Positions 21,697-31,368 are shown, counted from the first letter of the stretch. The stretch: 36,252 bases of DNA from an uncultured Candidatus Saccharibacteria bacterium (GCA_945872155.1 CAMBYK010000003.1:1-36252), one strand, 5' to 3'. Notes: generated from the sequence alone by a model not told the origin. A program made the numbers and translations.

Positions 21697-24693
21697 ATGT
21701 TCGGTCATATTGTTCAATTTTTACTCATGCCTATTGTTTGGATTCCCATTGTCGGCATCCTGTCTTTCTTGACTTATCAAAATCATAAACGCATCAACCA
21801 AATCAAAGTTTTAAACGTTGATTCTGTGCTTTTAATGCTTGAAATTCCTCGCACCAACGACAAAAAAGAGCTTGCCGCCGAACAACTTTTCGCCTCACTC
21901 CACGGCATTTTGCGCGACGCCAAAGAGCTCAAAAATTCCGGCGGCGTCCAAGAACACCTCTCCTTCGAAATTGTCTCCACTGGTGGCCAAATTCGCTTCT
22001 ATGTTTGGGTACCAAAAATTCTTCAAAACTTTGTCGAAGGTCAAATCTACGCCCAATATCCTACCGTGCAAATCTATAAAATCAAAGAAGACTACGTTGA
22101 TGACCGCCAGAAAAAACCGGTGGTTTACTCTGCCGAAATGGCTCTTACCGACAATCAGGCTCTACCCATCAAGACTTTTGACAACTTCGAGGTTGACCCC
22201 TTGGCTGGCATCACTGGCACCCTCGCCAAACTCGACCCCAGCCATTCCGAAGAACTCTGGATCCAAATTCTTACTCGCCCTATCCCTGACGATTGGCACA
22301 AAACCACTACTGATAGCTGGATTAAACAAGTCAAATCTGGTCGCAAAGGATTTAATCTCTTTGGTATTGACTTTGTCTGGATCGTTCAAATCCTAAACGC
22401 CCTCCTTGAACCACCCACTGGCGGTGCCGGCAACCCAGCCCCCGCAGTAGAACTATCAGAACGCGACAAAACCCGCGTCTCCAAAGCTGAAGAAAAAGCC
22501 ACCAAGCTAGGATACGAAGTCAAAATCCGTCTTGCCTATCTTGGCAACAACGAAACCGATGCCAAGCTCAATATGCAAGCCCTAGTCGGCACCTTCAAAC
22601 AATATAATTCCACCAATCTTAACGGTTTCAAGCAACTCGGCGGGAGTTTCAACCCCAACGATCTAGACGCCTACAAACTTCGCCAGTTCACCGACCGTGG
22701 CTTTATTCTCAATATCTCCGAGCTCGCCTCTGTTTATCACCTTCCTCACACCTCCGTAGAGACCCCTAACATCGTCTGGGCCACCTCTAAAACCGCCGAG
22801 CCACCCGCCCAGCTACCGGTCATTACGGGCAATTCCGCCATCGACGAAAACATCTCCGCTTTTGGCTTAACGAACTTCCGTGGCATCAACCACCAGTTCG
22901 GTCTCACGCGTCGCGATCGCTCTCGCCACGTCTATATTATTGGCCAAACCGGGGCAGGGAAGAGCGGACTTTTAGAGCTCTTCGCCCTTTCTGACACTTT
23001 TTATAACCAAGGTTATTGCATCATCGATCCTCACGGCGATTTCGCCATCAACAACCTTAGCTTCATCCCCGAATCACGCATCAAAGACGTTATCTATTTC
23101 AACCCTTCCGACACCGCCTTCCCAGTTGCCTTCAATCCGCTCGAGCTCACCGATGAAACTCGCAAACCCAACATTTCTTCTGAAGTTATCGGCGTTTTAA
23201 AACGCATGTTCGGCGACTCTTGGGGCCCCCGTCTCGAGCATATTTTGCGCTATACTCTACTTGCCCTGCTCGACCGCCCTTCCACCACCTTGCTTGATAT
23301 TTCTCGCATGCTTACCGACAAAGAGTTCCGTAAAGAAACCCTCGATTATTGTAAAGACGTCACCGTGCTCCAGTTCTGGAAACACGAATTTGGCCAATGG
23401 AACGACAAGCAAGTCAACGAATCGATCGCCCCGGTCTTAAATAAAGTTGGCGCCTTTACCGCCAACCCGATTATCCGCAATATCATCGGCCAGCCCAAAT
23501 CTTCTTTCGACATTCGTAAGATTATGGATGAGGGTAAAATTCTCATTGTCAACCTGTCCAAAGGTCTCATTGGCGAAGACAACGCTGGTATTCTCGGTGC
23601 ATTTCTCGTCACGAAAGTCCAGCTAGCAGCCATGAGCCGCTCCGACATCCCAGACATCAAAGACCGCCGTCCTTTCTATCTCTATGTAGACGAGTTCCAA
23701 AACTTTGCCACCGACTCTTTCGCCACCATCCTCTCAGAAGCTCGTAAATACGGCCTCAACCTCACAGTCGCCAACCAATATATCGCGCAAATGACCGAAA
23801 CCGTCCGCGACGCCGTATTTGGCAACGTTGGGACCACTATCTCCTTCCGCGTCTCCGCCGACGATGCCCCTCTTTTGATTAAGCAGTTCGAGCCTACCTT
23901 CGAGGCCAGCGATCTCATTCAGATGAGCAACCGCAATTTTATCATCAGCATGATTGTGAATGGCGAAAAAGCCCCTGCCTTCTCTGCTTCCACCCTAGCC
24001 ATTCCTGCCACGCCTAAAGACAACACCGCCGCCATCATCGAATATTCACGCTCTCATTTCGCTCGCGCTCGCGCCGAGATTGAAGAAGAAATTCGTTCCA
24101 CCATTGAGCAGTCCGAAAAATACAAAAAAGACCTTTCCGACTCCGGCCGCCAATCTGGAGAACAGGGAATTACTTTTCAAAAAACCAACAATTTTATGCC
24201 TAATAAAAACTTTACATCTGGCAAAAAATTCACCCCCAAACAAAAACCGAACTTAACTCCCCAAAACGATTTTCGTCGCCTCAAACTCTCACCCAATGCC
24301 GCCGAAGAAAAAACCGACCGCAATACCTTAAAAGACCTCAAAAAGCTCCTCCAAGAGTCGCCGACTACCCAGCTCACACCCAACGAGCAACCCCAAAACC
24401 TTGCGAAGCAAACGCGGAGCACTTCCGACTCTGCCTTTTCTAGCCCCATCGAACAGTCTCAAAGCTCTTCCAAGCGACAGGGAAGACCATTCCAAAAATC
24501 TGCTAAGTCGTTCTCGAAGCCCTTTAATTCGAAAAAAGCTACTTCCCTCTCCCCTGTTAGACCAGAGGTAGAAAACGTTCCGAAACCATCCAAAACAGCC
24601 TCAAACACCCCAAATTCCTCTTCATTGGCAGAGGCCGACCCCTATAAATCTGCCGATTCAGAGCACCTCTTATCTATTAGGCACTCAAAATAA
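21697..24693 (+). CDS. Type IV secretion-type (VirB4/VirD4, TraG-like) ATPase
   Basis: 998 residues. An N-terminal hydrophobic helix (about 8-27) anchors it; then a region of ~350 residues without clear motifs. The motor follows: Walker A GQTGAGKS (416-423), IIDPHGDFA, FNPSDTAFPVAFNPLEL, Walker B FYLYVDEFQNF and ANQYIAQM, which belongs to the TraG/TraM-recognition type of conjugative coupling ATPase. The last ~200 residues are polar and low-complexity (Ser, Pro, Lys, Gln). It would pump DNA or protein across the envelope, or drive a pilus. No other secretion genes are adjacent, so its partners must lie elsewhere. Confidence 0.85.
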   Translation: MFGHIVQFLLMPIVWIPIVGILSFLTYQNHKRINQIKVLNVDSVLLMLEIPRTNDKKELAAEQLFASLHGILRDAKELKNSGGVQEHLSFEIVSTGGQIRFYVWVPKILQNFVEGQIYAQYPTVQIYKIKEDYVDDRQKKPVVYSAEMALTDNQALPIKTFDNFEVDPLAGITGTLAKLDPSHSEELWIQILTRPIPDDWHKTTTDSWIKQVKSGRKGFNLFGIDFVWIVQILNALLEPPTGGAGNPAPAVELSERDKTRVSKAEEKATKLGYEVKIRLAYLGNNETDAKLNMQALVGTFKQYNSTNLNGFKQLGGSFNPNDLDAYKLRQFTDRGFILNISELASVYHLPHTSVETPNIVWATSKTAEPPAQLPVITGNSAIDENISAFGLTNFRGINHQFGLTRRDRSRHVYIIGQTGAGKSGLLELFALSDTFYNQGYCIIDPHGDFAINNLSFIPESRIKDVIYFNPSDTAFPVAFNPLELTDETRKPNISSEVIGVLKRMFGDSWGPRLEHILRYTLLALLDRPSTTLLDISRMLTDKEFRKETLDYCKDVTVLQFWKHEFGQWNDKQVNESIAPVLNKVGAFTANPIIRNIIGQPKSSFDIRKIMDEGKILIVNLSKGLIGEDNAGILGAFLVTKVQLAAMSRSDIPDIKDRRPFYLYVDEFQNFATDSFATILSEARKYGLNLTVANQYIAQMTETVRDAVFGNVGTTISFRVSADDAPLLIKQFEPTFEASDLIQMSNRNFIISMIVNGEKAPAFSASTLAIPATPKDNTAAIIEYSRSHFARARAEIEEEIRSTIEQSEKYKKDLSDSGRQSGEQGITFQKTNNFMPNKNFTSGKKFTPKQKPNLTPQNDFRRLKLSPNAAEEKTDRNTLKDLKKLLQESPTTQLTPNEQPQNLAKQTRSTSDSAFSSPIEQSQSSSKRQGRPFQKSAKSFSKPFNSKKATSLSPVRPEVENVPKPSKTASNTPNSSSLAEADPYKSADSEHLLSIRHSK

Positions 24694-24696
24694 GCT

Positions 24697-24734
24697 AAAA
24701 AAACGGCCGATCTCAAAAAAACACAGATTCGGCC
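24697..24734 (-). terminator. Minus-strand terminator downstream of the dcw cluster
   Basis: On the minus strand GGCCGAATCT pairs with AGATCGGCC (one bulge) and is followed by G and seven T. The plus strand has A tracts instead, so this ends leftward transcripts, 590 nt past the ftsQ-like stop. Confidence 0.7.
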
Positions 24735-25324
24735 AAAAAAACAGGACAAAAATCAACGAGGGAATCACTAAACAAAACTCTCCACACTAAGCTATAAGCA
24801 TAACTAAATTCAAAACCGTTCGGCAAACACGCATACACAACCGTCTTTTTGATAAATGTTTAATGTCGCACAATGCATATTTTACGCCATAAAGGGCACC
24901 CGCCACCCGCTAGCTAAAGATTCATAACCTTCATCACCTATGAGCTCTTTTTGGCTGGGGAAGCACACCGATTCTCCTCGTCACGTTTATCACGAAACGA
25001 ATAACACAGGGCGGGGGCCGGGGCCGTCACTCCACCAATAGAACTAATCAAGGGCGCAACTGCCACATCCCACATACCGCCTGCAGCCTTTCCACCACTT
25101 AATCCAGCTAACTTTGTTTGACTTTTCCACAGCTTGGTTGTGAAATATACATTTCACGCCCTTTGAACCGCCAAATCTCCCTAAATTTTTCGATTTGACA
25201 TTTCCCTATTTTATTGTTCCCTACCATTTCCCTATCTGTTGACCCCACAAAAACCGGCCCATTCGTTCCTTTTAAAACACTCTCCCAACCCCAAAGAACA
25301 AAAACCGAACAAAAGAGAACGAAA
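24735..25324. other. 590-nt gap without a convincing gene
   Basis: Lies between the minus-strand terminator and the last dcw gene. It holds a GC-rich block (25011-25027), a perfect 18-bp palindrome GTGAAATATACATTTCAC (25140-25157) and four scattered TCCCTA motifs (25178-25234). Short minus-strand frames exist (for example one with LAGLSGGKAAGGMWDVAVAP around 25000-25150) but lack a good start. It may be a long 3' UTR, an unrecognised RNA, or a gene relic. Confidence 0.5.
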
Positions 25325-25882
25325 TTACTTATAATACCCTTTTCTCGGCACGCGCACATCTATATAAGCTGTCGCTTTTTGCCCCTTTTCCTCCAGATAG
25401 CGCAACATTCGCACCGCGTCTTCCACCGATTCGGCCGAACCACGATCCAAGTTCAACTTATAATACACCGCGGAATCTTTAAGATATACATGCACCTCTC
25501 GCGTCTTATCTGCCGGGACAATCGCCTTTTCTACCTTATACCCCAACGCCGCAAAGTCTCGCTCTGCTTTCCCTACAAAATCCTTCACCCGCGCCGTAAT
25601 TTTTCTTGCCGCACTTTCGTCAACGATTTCCACCGTTGGCGGGTACTCGTTCCCTTTCGCAACTTCTTCCTGCTCCCGCATCACCACCTCTTTCCAGGTG
25701 ATAAGCATCAATGCTCCCAAAATCAAAAACAAACAAACTACTCCTGTACCAGTCAGCATTTTACGACATTTTTGTTTTTTACGCTCTTTTAGCCGCTCCG
25801 ATTCCGACTCCGCTCGCTCCCTCTGCGCGACAATCGTCCGCCCTAGCCGCACGCTATCTTCGCGCTTCCCTCCTCTACGCAC
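25325..25882 (-). CDS. FtsQ/DivIB-like division protein
   Basis: 185 residues from a GTG start at 25882 that overlaps the murG stop by 8 nt. A highly charged cytoplasmic N-terminus (about 45 residues) precedes one transmembrane helix (about 46-66, GTGVVCLFLILGALMLITW), and the extracellular part ends in MLRYLEEKGQKATAYIDVRV, close to the C-terminal strand of FtsQ, where YIDLR is typical. The region matching the POTRA domain is short. Its place at the end of the dcw cluster after murG supports the call. FtsQ links FtsL/FtsB to the rest of the divisome. Confidence 0.65.
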   Translation of the reverse strand: MRRGGKREDSVRLGRTIVAQRERAESESERLKERKKQKCRKMLTGTGVVCLFLILGALMLITWKEVVMREQEEVAKGNEYPPTVEIVDESAARKITARVKDFVGKAERDFAALGYKVEKAIVPADKTREVHVYLKDSAVYYKLNLDRGSAESVEDAVRMLRYLEEKGQKATAYIDVRVPRKGYYK

Positions 25883-27104
25883 GAGCTACCACCTCTAATA
25901 AAATCTCTGCCAAATCTTGCGCGGCCCGCGCCCGTGCCAATTCATGCAAATTTTCCGCCATCTGTTCCCGTTGTTTTGGGCTACGCACTAATTTCTGCAC
26001 TTCTTGCAACAAAATTCCTGGCTGCGCCACCATTCGTTCATCTACCACCATTTTTGCCGCTCCAGATTTTTCCAATCTTTCCGCATTTTTCACCTGATGG
26101 CCACCAGGCAACTTTTCAAATGGTACCAACACCACCGCCTTTTTCAACGCCGCTAGTTCAGCAATCGTAGTTGCTCCAGCCCTACTCACTACCACATCCG
26201 CCGCCCCCAACACCTCATCCATAACCGGGCTAAAGCTCCATAACCTAAAATTTGACACTAATTTCGCCTTGTCCCAATCCTCATATTTCTTCAGGTCAAT
26301 CATGTCTTCATAATGTTTTCGCCCTGCCACTAAGCCTACGCTGGCAAACTTCAACATCTCTGGCAAAATTTCTCGCATCGTTTCATTCAGGTGCTCTGAC
26401 CCTTGACTACCACCAGTCACAATCACCAGCGGCCTATCCACATCAAAACCAAAAGTCTTTTTCAGGCTATTTTGCTTTGTCTGGCTCACCTTTTTGAACT
26501 CCGCCGCCACCGGAATCCCCACATAACGCCAATTTTCCGGAGCTTCATCAAACGGTACGCCCATTGCCACCACTCTTGCTTGCTTCATCAGCAGTCTATT
26601 CGCCAGCCCAGGCACCGCATCCGACTCATGAATTACATAAGGGATTTTCAGAATTTTCGCCATCAGCCCCACTGGCAACCCCACAAAACCGCCCTTCAAG
26701 AAAATCACGTCTGGCCTGCTATCTTTATCGACCAGCCTTGCAAAACTCTGCACTAGCCCAATCAAAAAACCAGCCAACCCCACCATATTCCCCCAAATCA
26801 AATCTTTCAATGTAATCGAAAAATTCTCAAAATAATCTTTTAATTTCCACCCTGCATAACGGCGAAACTTCCCTGCTGCTATTTTGCGCACCCTAATATA
26901 GGGTGCCCTGATTGAGCCGTTTTTGTCTTCGCTCCCCCAACTCACCCCTATTTCTGTTGTGATTTTTACAACGTTTTTATAATACTTTCGATCAGTCCAA
27001 AATTCCATTTTGGCTCGTGGTCTTAATTCTAATAATTCACGCACTACGGCGACGGCCGGAGTAATATGTCCCCCGGAGCCCCCGCCCACTACTAATACTT
27101 TCAT
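25875..27104 (-). CDS. murG: UDP-GlcNAc:lipid I N-acetylglucosaminyltransferase MurG
   Basis: 409 residues, somewhat longer than usual. Adds GlcNAc to lipid I to make lipid II on the inner membrane face. The N-terminus MKVLVVGGGSGGHITPAVAV is the glycine-rich acceptor loop; IHESDAVPGLANRL, VTGGSQGSEHLNE (second G loop) and SRAGATTIAELAA ... PFEKLPGGHQVKNA (donor site) follow. The start overlaps the end of ftsW by 68 nt, and GAGAGG lies 6 nt before the ATG, so ribosomes probably start inside ftsW. A TATACT box just upstream within ftsW could add an internal promoter. Confidence 0.95.
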   Translation of the reverse strand: MKVLVVGGGSGGHITPAVAVVRELLELRPRAKMEFWTDRKYYKNVVKITTEIGVSWGSEDKNGSIRAPYIRVRKIAAGKFRRYAGWKLKDYFENFSITLKDLIWGNMVGLAGFLIGLVQSFARLVDKDSRPDVIFLKGGFVGLPVGLMAKILKIPYVIHESDAVPGLANRLLMKQARVVAMGVPFDEAPENWRYVGIPVAAEFKKVSQTKQNSLKKTFGFDVDRPLVIVTGGSQGSEHLNETMREILPEMLKFASVGLVAGRKHYEDMIDLKKYEDWDKAKLVSNFRLWSFSPVMDEVLGAADVVVSRAGATTIAELAALKKAVVLVPFEKLPGGHQVKNAERLEKSGAAKMVVDERMVAQPGILLQEVQKLVRSPKQREQMAENLHELARARAAQDLAEILLEVVARA

Positions 27105-28227
27105 TTTTTACCTCTCTACTAGTATAGCACGATAATTGCCCAGCCAACCCCAATGCCCCCGCCACGAACATCATGCTTGTCCCACCATAGCTCAGAAGCG
27201 GCAAAGTAATTCCCGTCACCGGCATCAAACTAATCATCGACGCTACATTAGCCACCACGTGCGCTAATATCCACGCAAAAATCCCCACCACCACCAACCT
27301 TTCTTCTTGATCCGGCAAATGTTCGGAGATTTTCAGTAATCTAAACATCAACATCACAAAGCATCCCAAAACTAATAGCAACCCCAAAAATCCAAACATT
27401 TCACCGATCACCGCAAAAACTGAATCATTAATCGATTCTGGCAAATAGCCCGCCGCTTGCACGCTATTTCCCACCCCCACACCAAACATCCCGCCTGTAC
27501 CAATGGCCATTTCGGCATTTCGCACATGATAAGAGTTGCCCGCCAGCCAATCTGCCACACGTATTTTCCTGTGGTCCGACGACGCAATCGCCCCCACACC
27601 AGCCAAAATCACTACCAAAAGAATCAGCCAAAACTTTTTCATACTAACTCCACTCATCAACAAACTAGTCAAAATAATCGCCAAAAATGCCACACCTGTA
27701 CCCAAATCTTTTTGCAAAATTACCACCAAAAATAGCGCCACCGCTGAAACAATACCAAAAGGCAACCAAAATTCTCTCGTTTCGATTTTACCTTCCTTCC
27801 TACGCACCGCCACCAATTGCGCCAAATACAGCACTAGGCCAAACTTCATTAGCTCTGCCGGCTGAAAACCAATCGGCCCCAAATTGTACCACCGGCAACC
27901 GCCTAGCTGGCAATCTGCCAACCCACTGCCTGCCACCGCCAAAAACGCCAACAAAACACATAGTAAAATGCCTAAAAACATAATTTTCTGGCTATGCTTT
28001 CTCAGCCACACATACGGCAACTTAAATCCCACCCAAAATGCCAAAATCGCCATCCCGACACTTCTCAATTGGTTCCAAAAAAACATATCGTTACTATAGT
28101 TCGTGCCATACGTAACGTTTAATAAATTTGCACGCATCGGACCAACTGCATAAATTGCAATCAGCCCCACCACCATCAAGCCAAGCACCAAAAGCGTCAA
28201 AACCTGATCACTTTTATGTTTCCTCAT
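27037..28227 (-). CDS. ftsW: Lipid II polymerase FtsW (SEDS family)
   Basis: 396 residues and about ten transmembrane segments. SEDS glycosyltransferase that polymerises lipid II at the septum with its partner penicillin-binding protein. Signatures include WYNLGPIGFQPAELMKFGLV near the middle, QKDLGTGVAFLAI and, near the end, SLMPVTGITLPLLSYGGTS. FtsW rather than RodA is favoured by the neighbours mraY and murG. The start is directly after the mraY stop (TAG ATG). The C-terminal tail, rich in Ser, Arg and Gly, is read from the DNA that also encodes the MurG N-terminus. Confidence 0.93.
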   Translation of the reverse strand: MRKHKSDQVLTLLVLGLMVVGLIAIYAVGPMRANLLNVTYGTNYSNDMFFWNQLRSVGMAILAFWVGFKLPYVWLRKHSQKIMFLGILLCVLLAFLAVAGSGLADCQLGGCRWYNLGPIGFQPAELMKFGLVLYLAQLVAVRRKEGKIETREFWLPFGIVSAVALFLVVILQKDLGTGVAFLAIILTSLLMSGVSMKKFWLILLVVILAGVGAIASSDHRKIRVADWLAGNSYHVRNAEMAIGTGGMFGVGVGNSVQAAGYLPESINDSVFAVIGEMFGFLGLLLVLGCFVMLMFRLLKISEHLPDQEERLVVVGIFAWILAHVVANVASMISLMPVTGITLPLLSYGGTSMMFVAGALGLAGQLSCYTSREVKNESISSGRGLRGTYYSGRRRSA

Positions 28228-29250
28228 CTAGATAATCCCGCCAGCGGCCGCCATAAATATCCCAATAATGGCAAAAATTCCCGCAATCACCCAAAACCTC
28301 ATCACAATTTTAGCCTCACCCCAACCCTTCGCTTCCAAATGATGATGAATTGGCGCCGAAATCAATAATTTTCTCTTAAAAACTCGCTTCCAAACCATCT
28401 GGAGCAGACTAGAACCAGCTTCCACCACCAACAAAACGCCAATCACTGGCAAAAGGAAAAACGCATTCGTCATCATCGCAATTACGCCCAGGCCTGAGCC
28501 TAACGCAAAAGAGCCCACATCGCCCATCATAAACCTTGCTGGCGGTATATTAAACCAAATATAAGATAGCAACCACCCCATCGTAGTAAAACAAAATCCT
28601 CCCAGCATCCACTGGCCACGGAAAAATGCAATCACACCAAAGGCCCCGTAGGCTACCATCATCAATCCACCAGCCAAACCATCCAATCCATCCGAAATGT
28701 TCACGGCATTACTCGTAGCCACCACCGCAAAAGCAAACAGCAGCATCATCCCCAGAGCCCCCAATTCCAAATCACCTACAAACGGCACATGGATACCCGT
28801 CCAAGCAAGCTTAAAGGCAAAAAACCAGCCTAGCGCCAACCCCACCAAAGTAATCAAAGCAAACTTCACCGGCGCCCGCAGCCCGGCCGCGCCCTTTCCA
28901 CTGCCGAAAACGTTTATAGCGTCGTCAATCAGGCCGACAGCCCCACCGATCATAAAACCAGCCAGCGGTAGCCAAGTCTGAGCGCGATCTAAGTTAGAAA
29001 TCCAAGTCACTAAAAATACCGTGGCTACGCCCACTACACCAGCCATTGTCGGGAATACACGCTTAAATTTATGCGCGTGCAATTTAGTCATAATCGGCAA
29101 GCTATCGCCTTGAGCCGTAGTTTGTTTCTGCTTCTTCCAAAACTTGTATTTATAAGCCACATGCGTGTAAAATGGCGTCAAAAAAGTCGCCATCAAGAAA
29201 GCTCCCAGTGCCAAAATCAACCCAAAAAATAGCTCATCTTTTATATTCAT
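28228..29250 (-). CDS. mraY: Phospho-MurNAc-pentapeptide translocase MraY
   Basis: 340 residues with about ten membrane helices. Transfers phospho-MurNAc-pentapeptide to undecaprenyl phosphate, giving lipid I. Motifs: GLIDDAINV (Mg-binding Asp pair), NISDGLDGLAGG, FMMGDVGSFALG and the cytoplasmic PIHHHLEAKGW. The ATG overlaps the PBP stop (ATGA), indicating coupled translation, and ftsW begins right after its stop. Confidence 0.96.
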   Translation of the reverse strand: MNIKDELFFGLILALGAFLMATFLTPFYTHVAYKYKFWKKQKQTTAQGDSLPIMTKLHAHKFKRVFPTMAGVVGVATVFLVTWISNLDRAQTWLPLAGFMIGGAVGLIDDAINVFGSGKGAAGLRAPVKFALITLVGLALGWFFAFKLAWTGIHVPFVGDLELGALGMMLLFAFAVVATSNAVNISDGLDGLAGGLMMVAYGAFGVIAFFRGQWMLGGFCFTTMGWLLSYIWFNIPPARFMMGDVGSFALGSGLGVIAMMTNAFFLLPVIGVLLVVEAGSSLLQMVWKRVFKRKLLISAPIHHHLEAKGWGEAKIVMRFWVIAGIFAIIGIFMAAAGGII

Positions 29251-30980
29251 AGTGTTTCCTTCGGTTTTATTTTTAGATAATCCAACATATAGTTATTAAT
29301 CTGATTAAAAATTGGCAACGCATCTGCCTCTCCAGACATTTGTCGACCATCTCCTAGTATTCTAACCATAATTACGTATTCTGGCAACTCGTCTTCTATT
29401 CCACCAAAACCCGCATAGCTTGCGATCGTCTCCTCCATAATGTATTTCCCATCCCGAATCACCTGTGCCGTACCAGTTTTACCACCCACATAATACCCTG
29501 GTCGATCAGTTCCGCGCAGCCTTGCCATTTTGCGCACCCCGTATAACATCTCTCGCATCGTCGAGCTCGTGCTTTCATTCACTACCGTGCGTACCGATTT
29601 CCTAGGCTTAGCTTTCACAAAGCCTACCTCATCTTTCACCTCTCCGGCCACCACTGTCGGCGTATAATAATGTCCGCCATTCACCAAAGATGAAAAGGCA
29701 GCCGCCACCTGCACCATCGTCACATTCAAGTTTTGACCAAAAGTCATATTAGCATAACGCGCATTGCGCCCGTCTCCCGTATTCGGACCCACCAACATGC
29801 CTGCCGATTCTGCTAGCTCTACTCCAGTTCTCTGCCCTAGACCAAACTTATCGTGATAGTATTCATATAACTTCTGTCTCCCCCGAGCCGTAATATCAGT
29901 CGAGCTACCACTTAGCCACCTCAGCGCCTGAATGCTCCCCGTGTTCAAAGAAAAATCCAACGCCGTTTGCATCGACACTGTCCCAATCTGCCCCTTGTAG
30001 GCATTCTCAATCGGCCAACCCTCTATATAAACTTTACCAGTATTCTCATACACGCTGTCTGGCTTCATTGCGCCGGTATCAATTGCTGCTGCAAAAGTAA
30101 AAGCCTTTAAAATACTGGCCGGCTCATAAGCATCCACCAACACATTATTTTGATAATCTTCCATCCCCTTCACATTGCCATAATTTTCTGGTTGGTAATT
30201 CGGCAAATCAGCCATTGCTAAAATCTGCCCATTACGCGGATTCATCACAATTGCACTTGCCTTATCTCCTCTAGATGCCTTGATGCTTTCTGCTAAAATT
30301 TTTTCCGTGTTTCGCTGGATGTTTCTATCAATTGACAGCACTATTTTTTTGCCATCTTGCGCTGGTACTCGCACATTCTCTTTTCCAATCGTCAAAGGGA
30401 TATTATTTACGTCCTTCACCGTTTTTAGTAATCCATTCTTGCCTTTCAAATCTTTGTCAAATGCCCCCTCCACCCCATACTGCCCAGTGCCATCCGCATT
30501 CACAAACCCCAATAATCTAGAGCCCATCTCCCCTTCCGGATAAACTCGTTTCGTTCCCTCTTGCATCCATACGCCCTTTAAATTGGCCTTTTTAATTGTC
30601 TCCGCCTCTTTTCGCATTACGTTTTTAGCCACCACAAAATATCGCCTCGTGCGATCCTCAAACACCTTTTCCCAAGATGCTAACAATTTCGGTTTTATCA
30701 CCTCGTCCAAGAGTTTTTCCGTCTTCTTCGGGTTCGCCTCCATCGGGTCCACTAGAACCGTCCACACCGTCGCATTCATTACCACCGGCGTCGGTTCATC
30801 ATCATCCATCATATAAATCTCGCCTCGTTCCGCTACAATCATATCGCGCATCACCTGTTGTTTCGAGGCTGCCTTCACCCAAGCGTCATGCTCTATTATC
30901 TGAATCAAAAATAACCGTATTCCTATCACGGCTACGGCTACAATTACTAATAATTTCAAAGCTTTAAAGCGATGCTTCAT
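29247..30980 (-). CDS. Penicillin-binding protein transpeptidase (FtsI/PBP2-type)
   Basis: 577 residues, class B monofunctional transpeptidase that cross-links septal peptidoglycan with FtsW. After a short N-terminus with a transmembrane helix (about 9-26) come a pedestal domain and the catalytic domain with all three motifs: S289-I-L-K292, S344-L-N346 and K501-T-G503 (GGKTGTAQ). No PASTA repeats. The position between the ftsL-like gene and mraY supports a division role (FtsI). It has its own -10 6 nt before the start, so it may be transcribed independently of ftsL. Confidence 0.93.
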   Translation of the reverse strand: MKHRFKALKLLVIVAVAVIGIRLFLIQIIEHDAWVKAASKQQVMRDMIVAERGEIYMMDDDEPTPVVMNATVWTVLVDPMEANPKKTEKLLDEVIKPKLLASWEKVFEDRTRRYFVVAKNVMRKEAETIKKANLKGVWMQEGTKRVYPEGEMGSRLLGFVNADGTGQYGVEGAFDKDLKGKNGLLKTVKDVNNIPLTIGKENVRVPAQDGKKIVLSIDRNIQRNTEKILAESIKASRGDKASAIVMNPRNGQILAMADLPNYQPENYGNVKGMEDYQNNVLVDAYEPASILKAFTFAAAIDTGAMKPDSVYENTGKVYIEGWPIENAYKGQIGTVSMQTALDFSLNTGSIQALRWLSGSSTDITARGRQKLYEYYHDKFGLGQRTGVELAESAGMLVGPNTGDGRNARYANMTFGQNLNVTMVQVAAAFSSLVNGGHYYTPTVVAGEVKDEVGFVKAKPRKSVRTVVNESTSSTMREMLYGVRKMARLRGTDRPGYYVGGKTGTAQVIRDGKYIMEETIASYAGFGGIEDELPEYVIMVRILGDGRQMSGEADALPIFNQINNYMLDYLKIKPKETL

Positions 30981-30986
30981 AGAACC

Positions 30987-30992
30987 ATTATA
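30987..30992 (-). promoter_or_regulatory. -10 box of the PBP gene
   Basis: TATAAT on the minus strand, then GGTTCT (6 nt), then ATG at 30980. It lies between the ftsL-like stop and the PBP start, and the 6-nt gap predicts a leaderless mRNA. Confidence 0.6.
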
Positions 30993-30994
30993 CT

Positions 30995-31336
30995 CTATTC
31001 TGCATAGCCTGCCGGCGTTGCATTTTCCATCGACACCGCCACTTTGCTGTTTTCAGCACTGGCAATAGAAGTAAGTCGAGCTTTTTCTAGCGCCAAATCG
31101 TCTTTTTTGGCCTCTAACTCGCTAATTTTAGCATCGATTTCCGAAAGCTCATAGTCATAGCTAGTCGCTCTCGTTCCTTGAGTTACGTAAATCAGCCCCA
31201 CGATCAAAACCAACACTCCCAAAATTGCCAACTGAGATAAAACTCCCAGAGTCTTCGGTACATGTCGCACCGTATTACGATTGCGGTTCCAACTCTGTGC
31301 TTGCCCGCGTCGTGACGTCCAATTTTCGTTTCTCAT
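30995..31336 (-). CDS. FtsL/DivIC-like division protein
   Basis: 113 residues: basic N-terminus (about 30), one transmembrane helix (about 31-52, LSQLAILGVLVLIVGLIYV), then a predicted coiled coil (ELSEIDAKISELEAKKDDL) and a short tail. This size and topology, between rsmH and the transpeptidase gene, is the FtsL position in the dcw cluster. FtsL sequences are poorly conserved, so the call rests on layout and context. No clear SD precedes the ATG; a large hairpin lies 33 nt upstream. Confidence 0.7.
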   Translation of the reverse strand: MRNENWTSRRGQAQSWNRNRNTVRHVPKTLGVLSQLAILGVLVLIVGLIYVTQGTRATSYDYELSEIDAKISELEAKKDDLALEKARLTSIASAENSKVAVSMENATPAGYAE

Positions 31337-31368
31337 TTTTTTATTTTTCTCGCTGTTTATTTTTTAGT

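Noticed and set aside
25108-25359. Minus-strand 83-codon frame after the ftsQ-like gene
   Set aside because: It overlaps the end of the ftsQ-like gene, has a biased Cys/Trp/Phe composition and no ribosome site.
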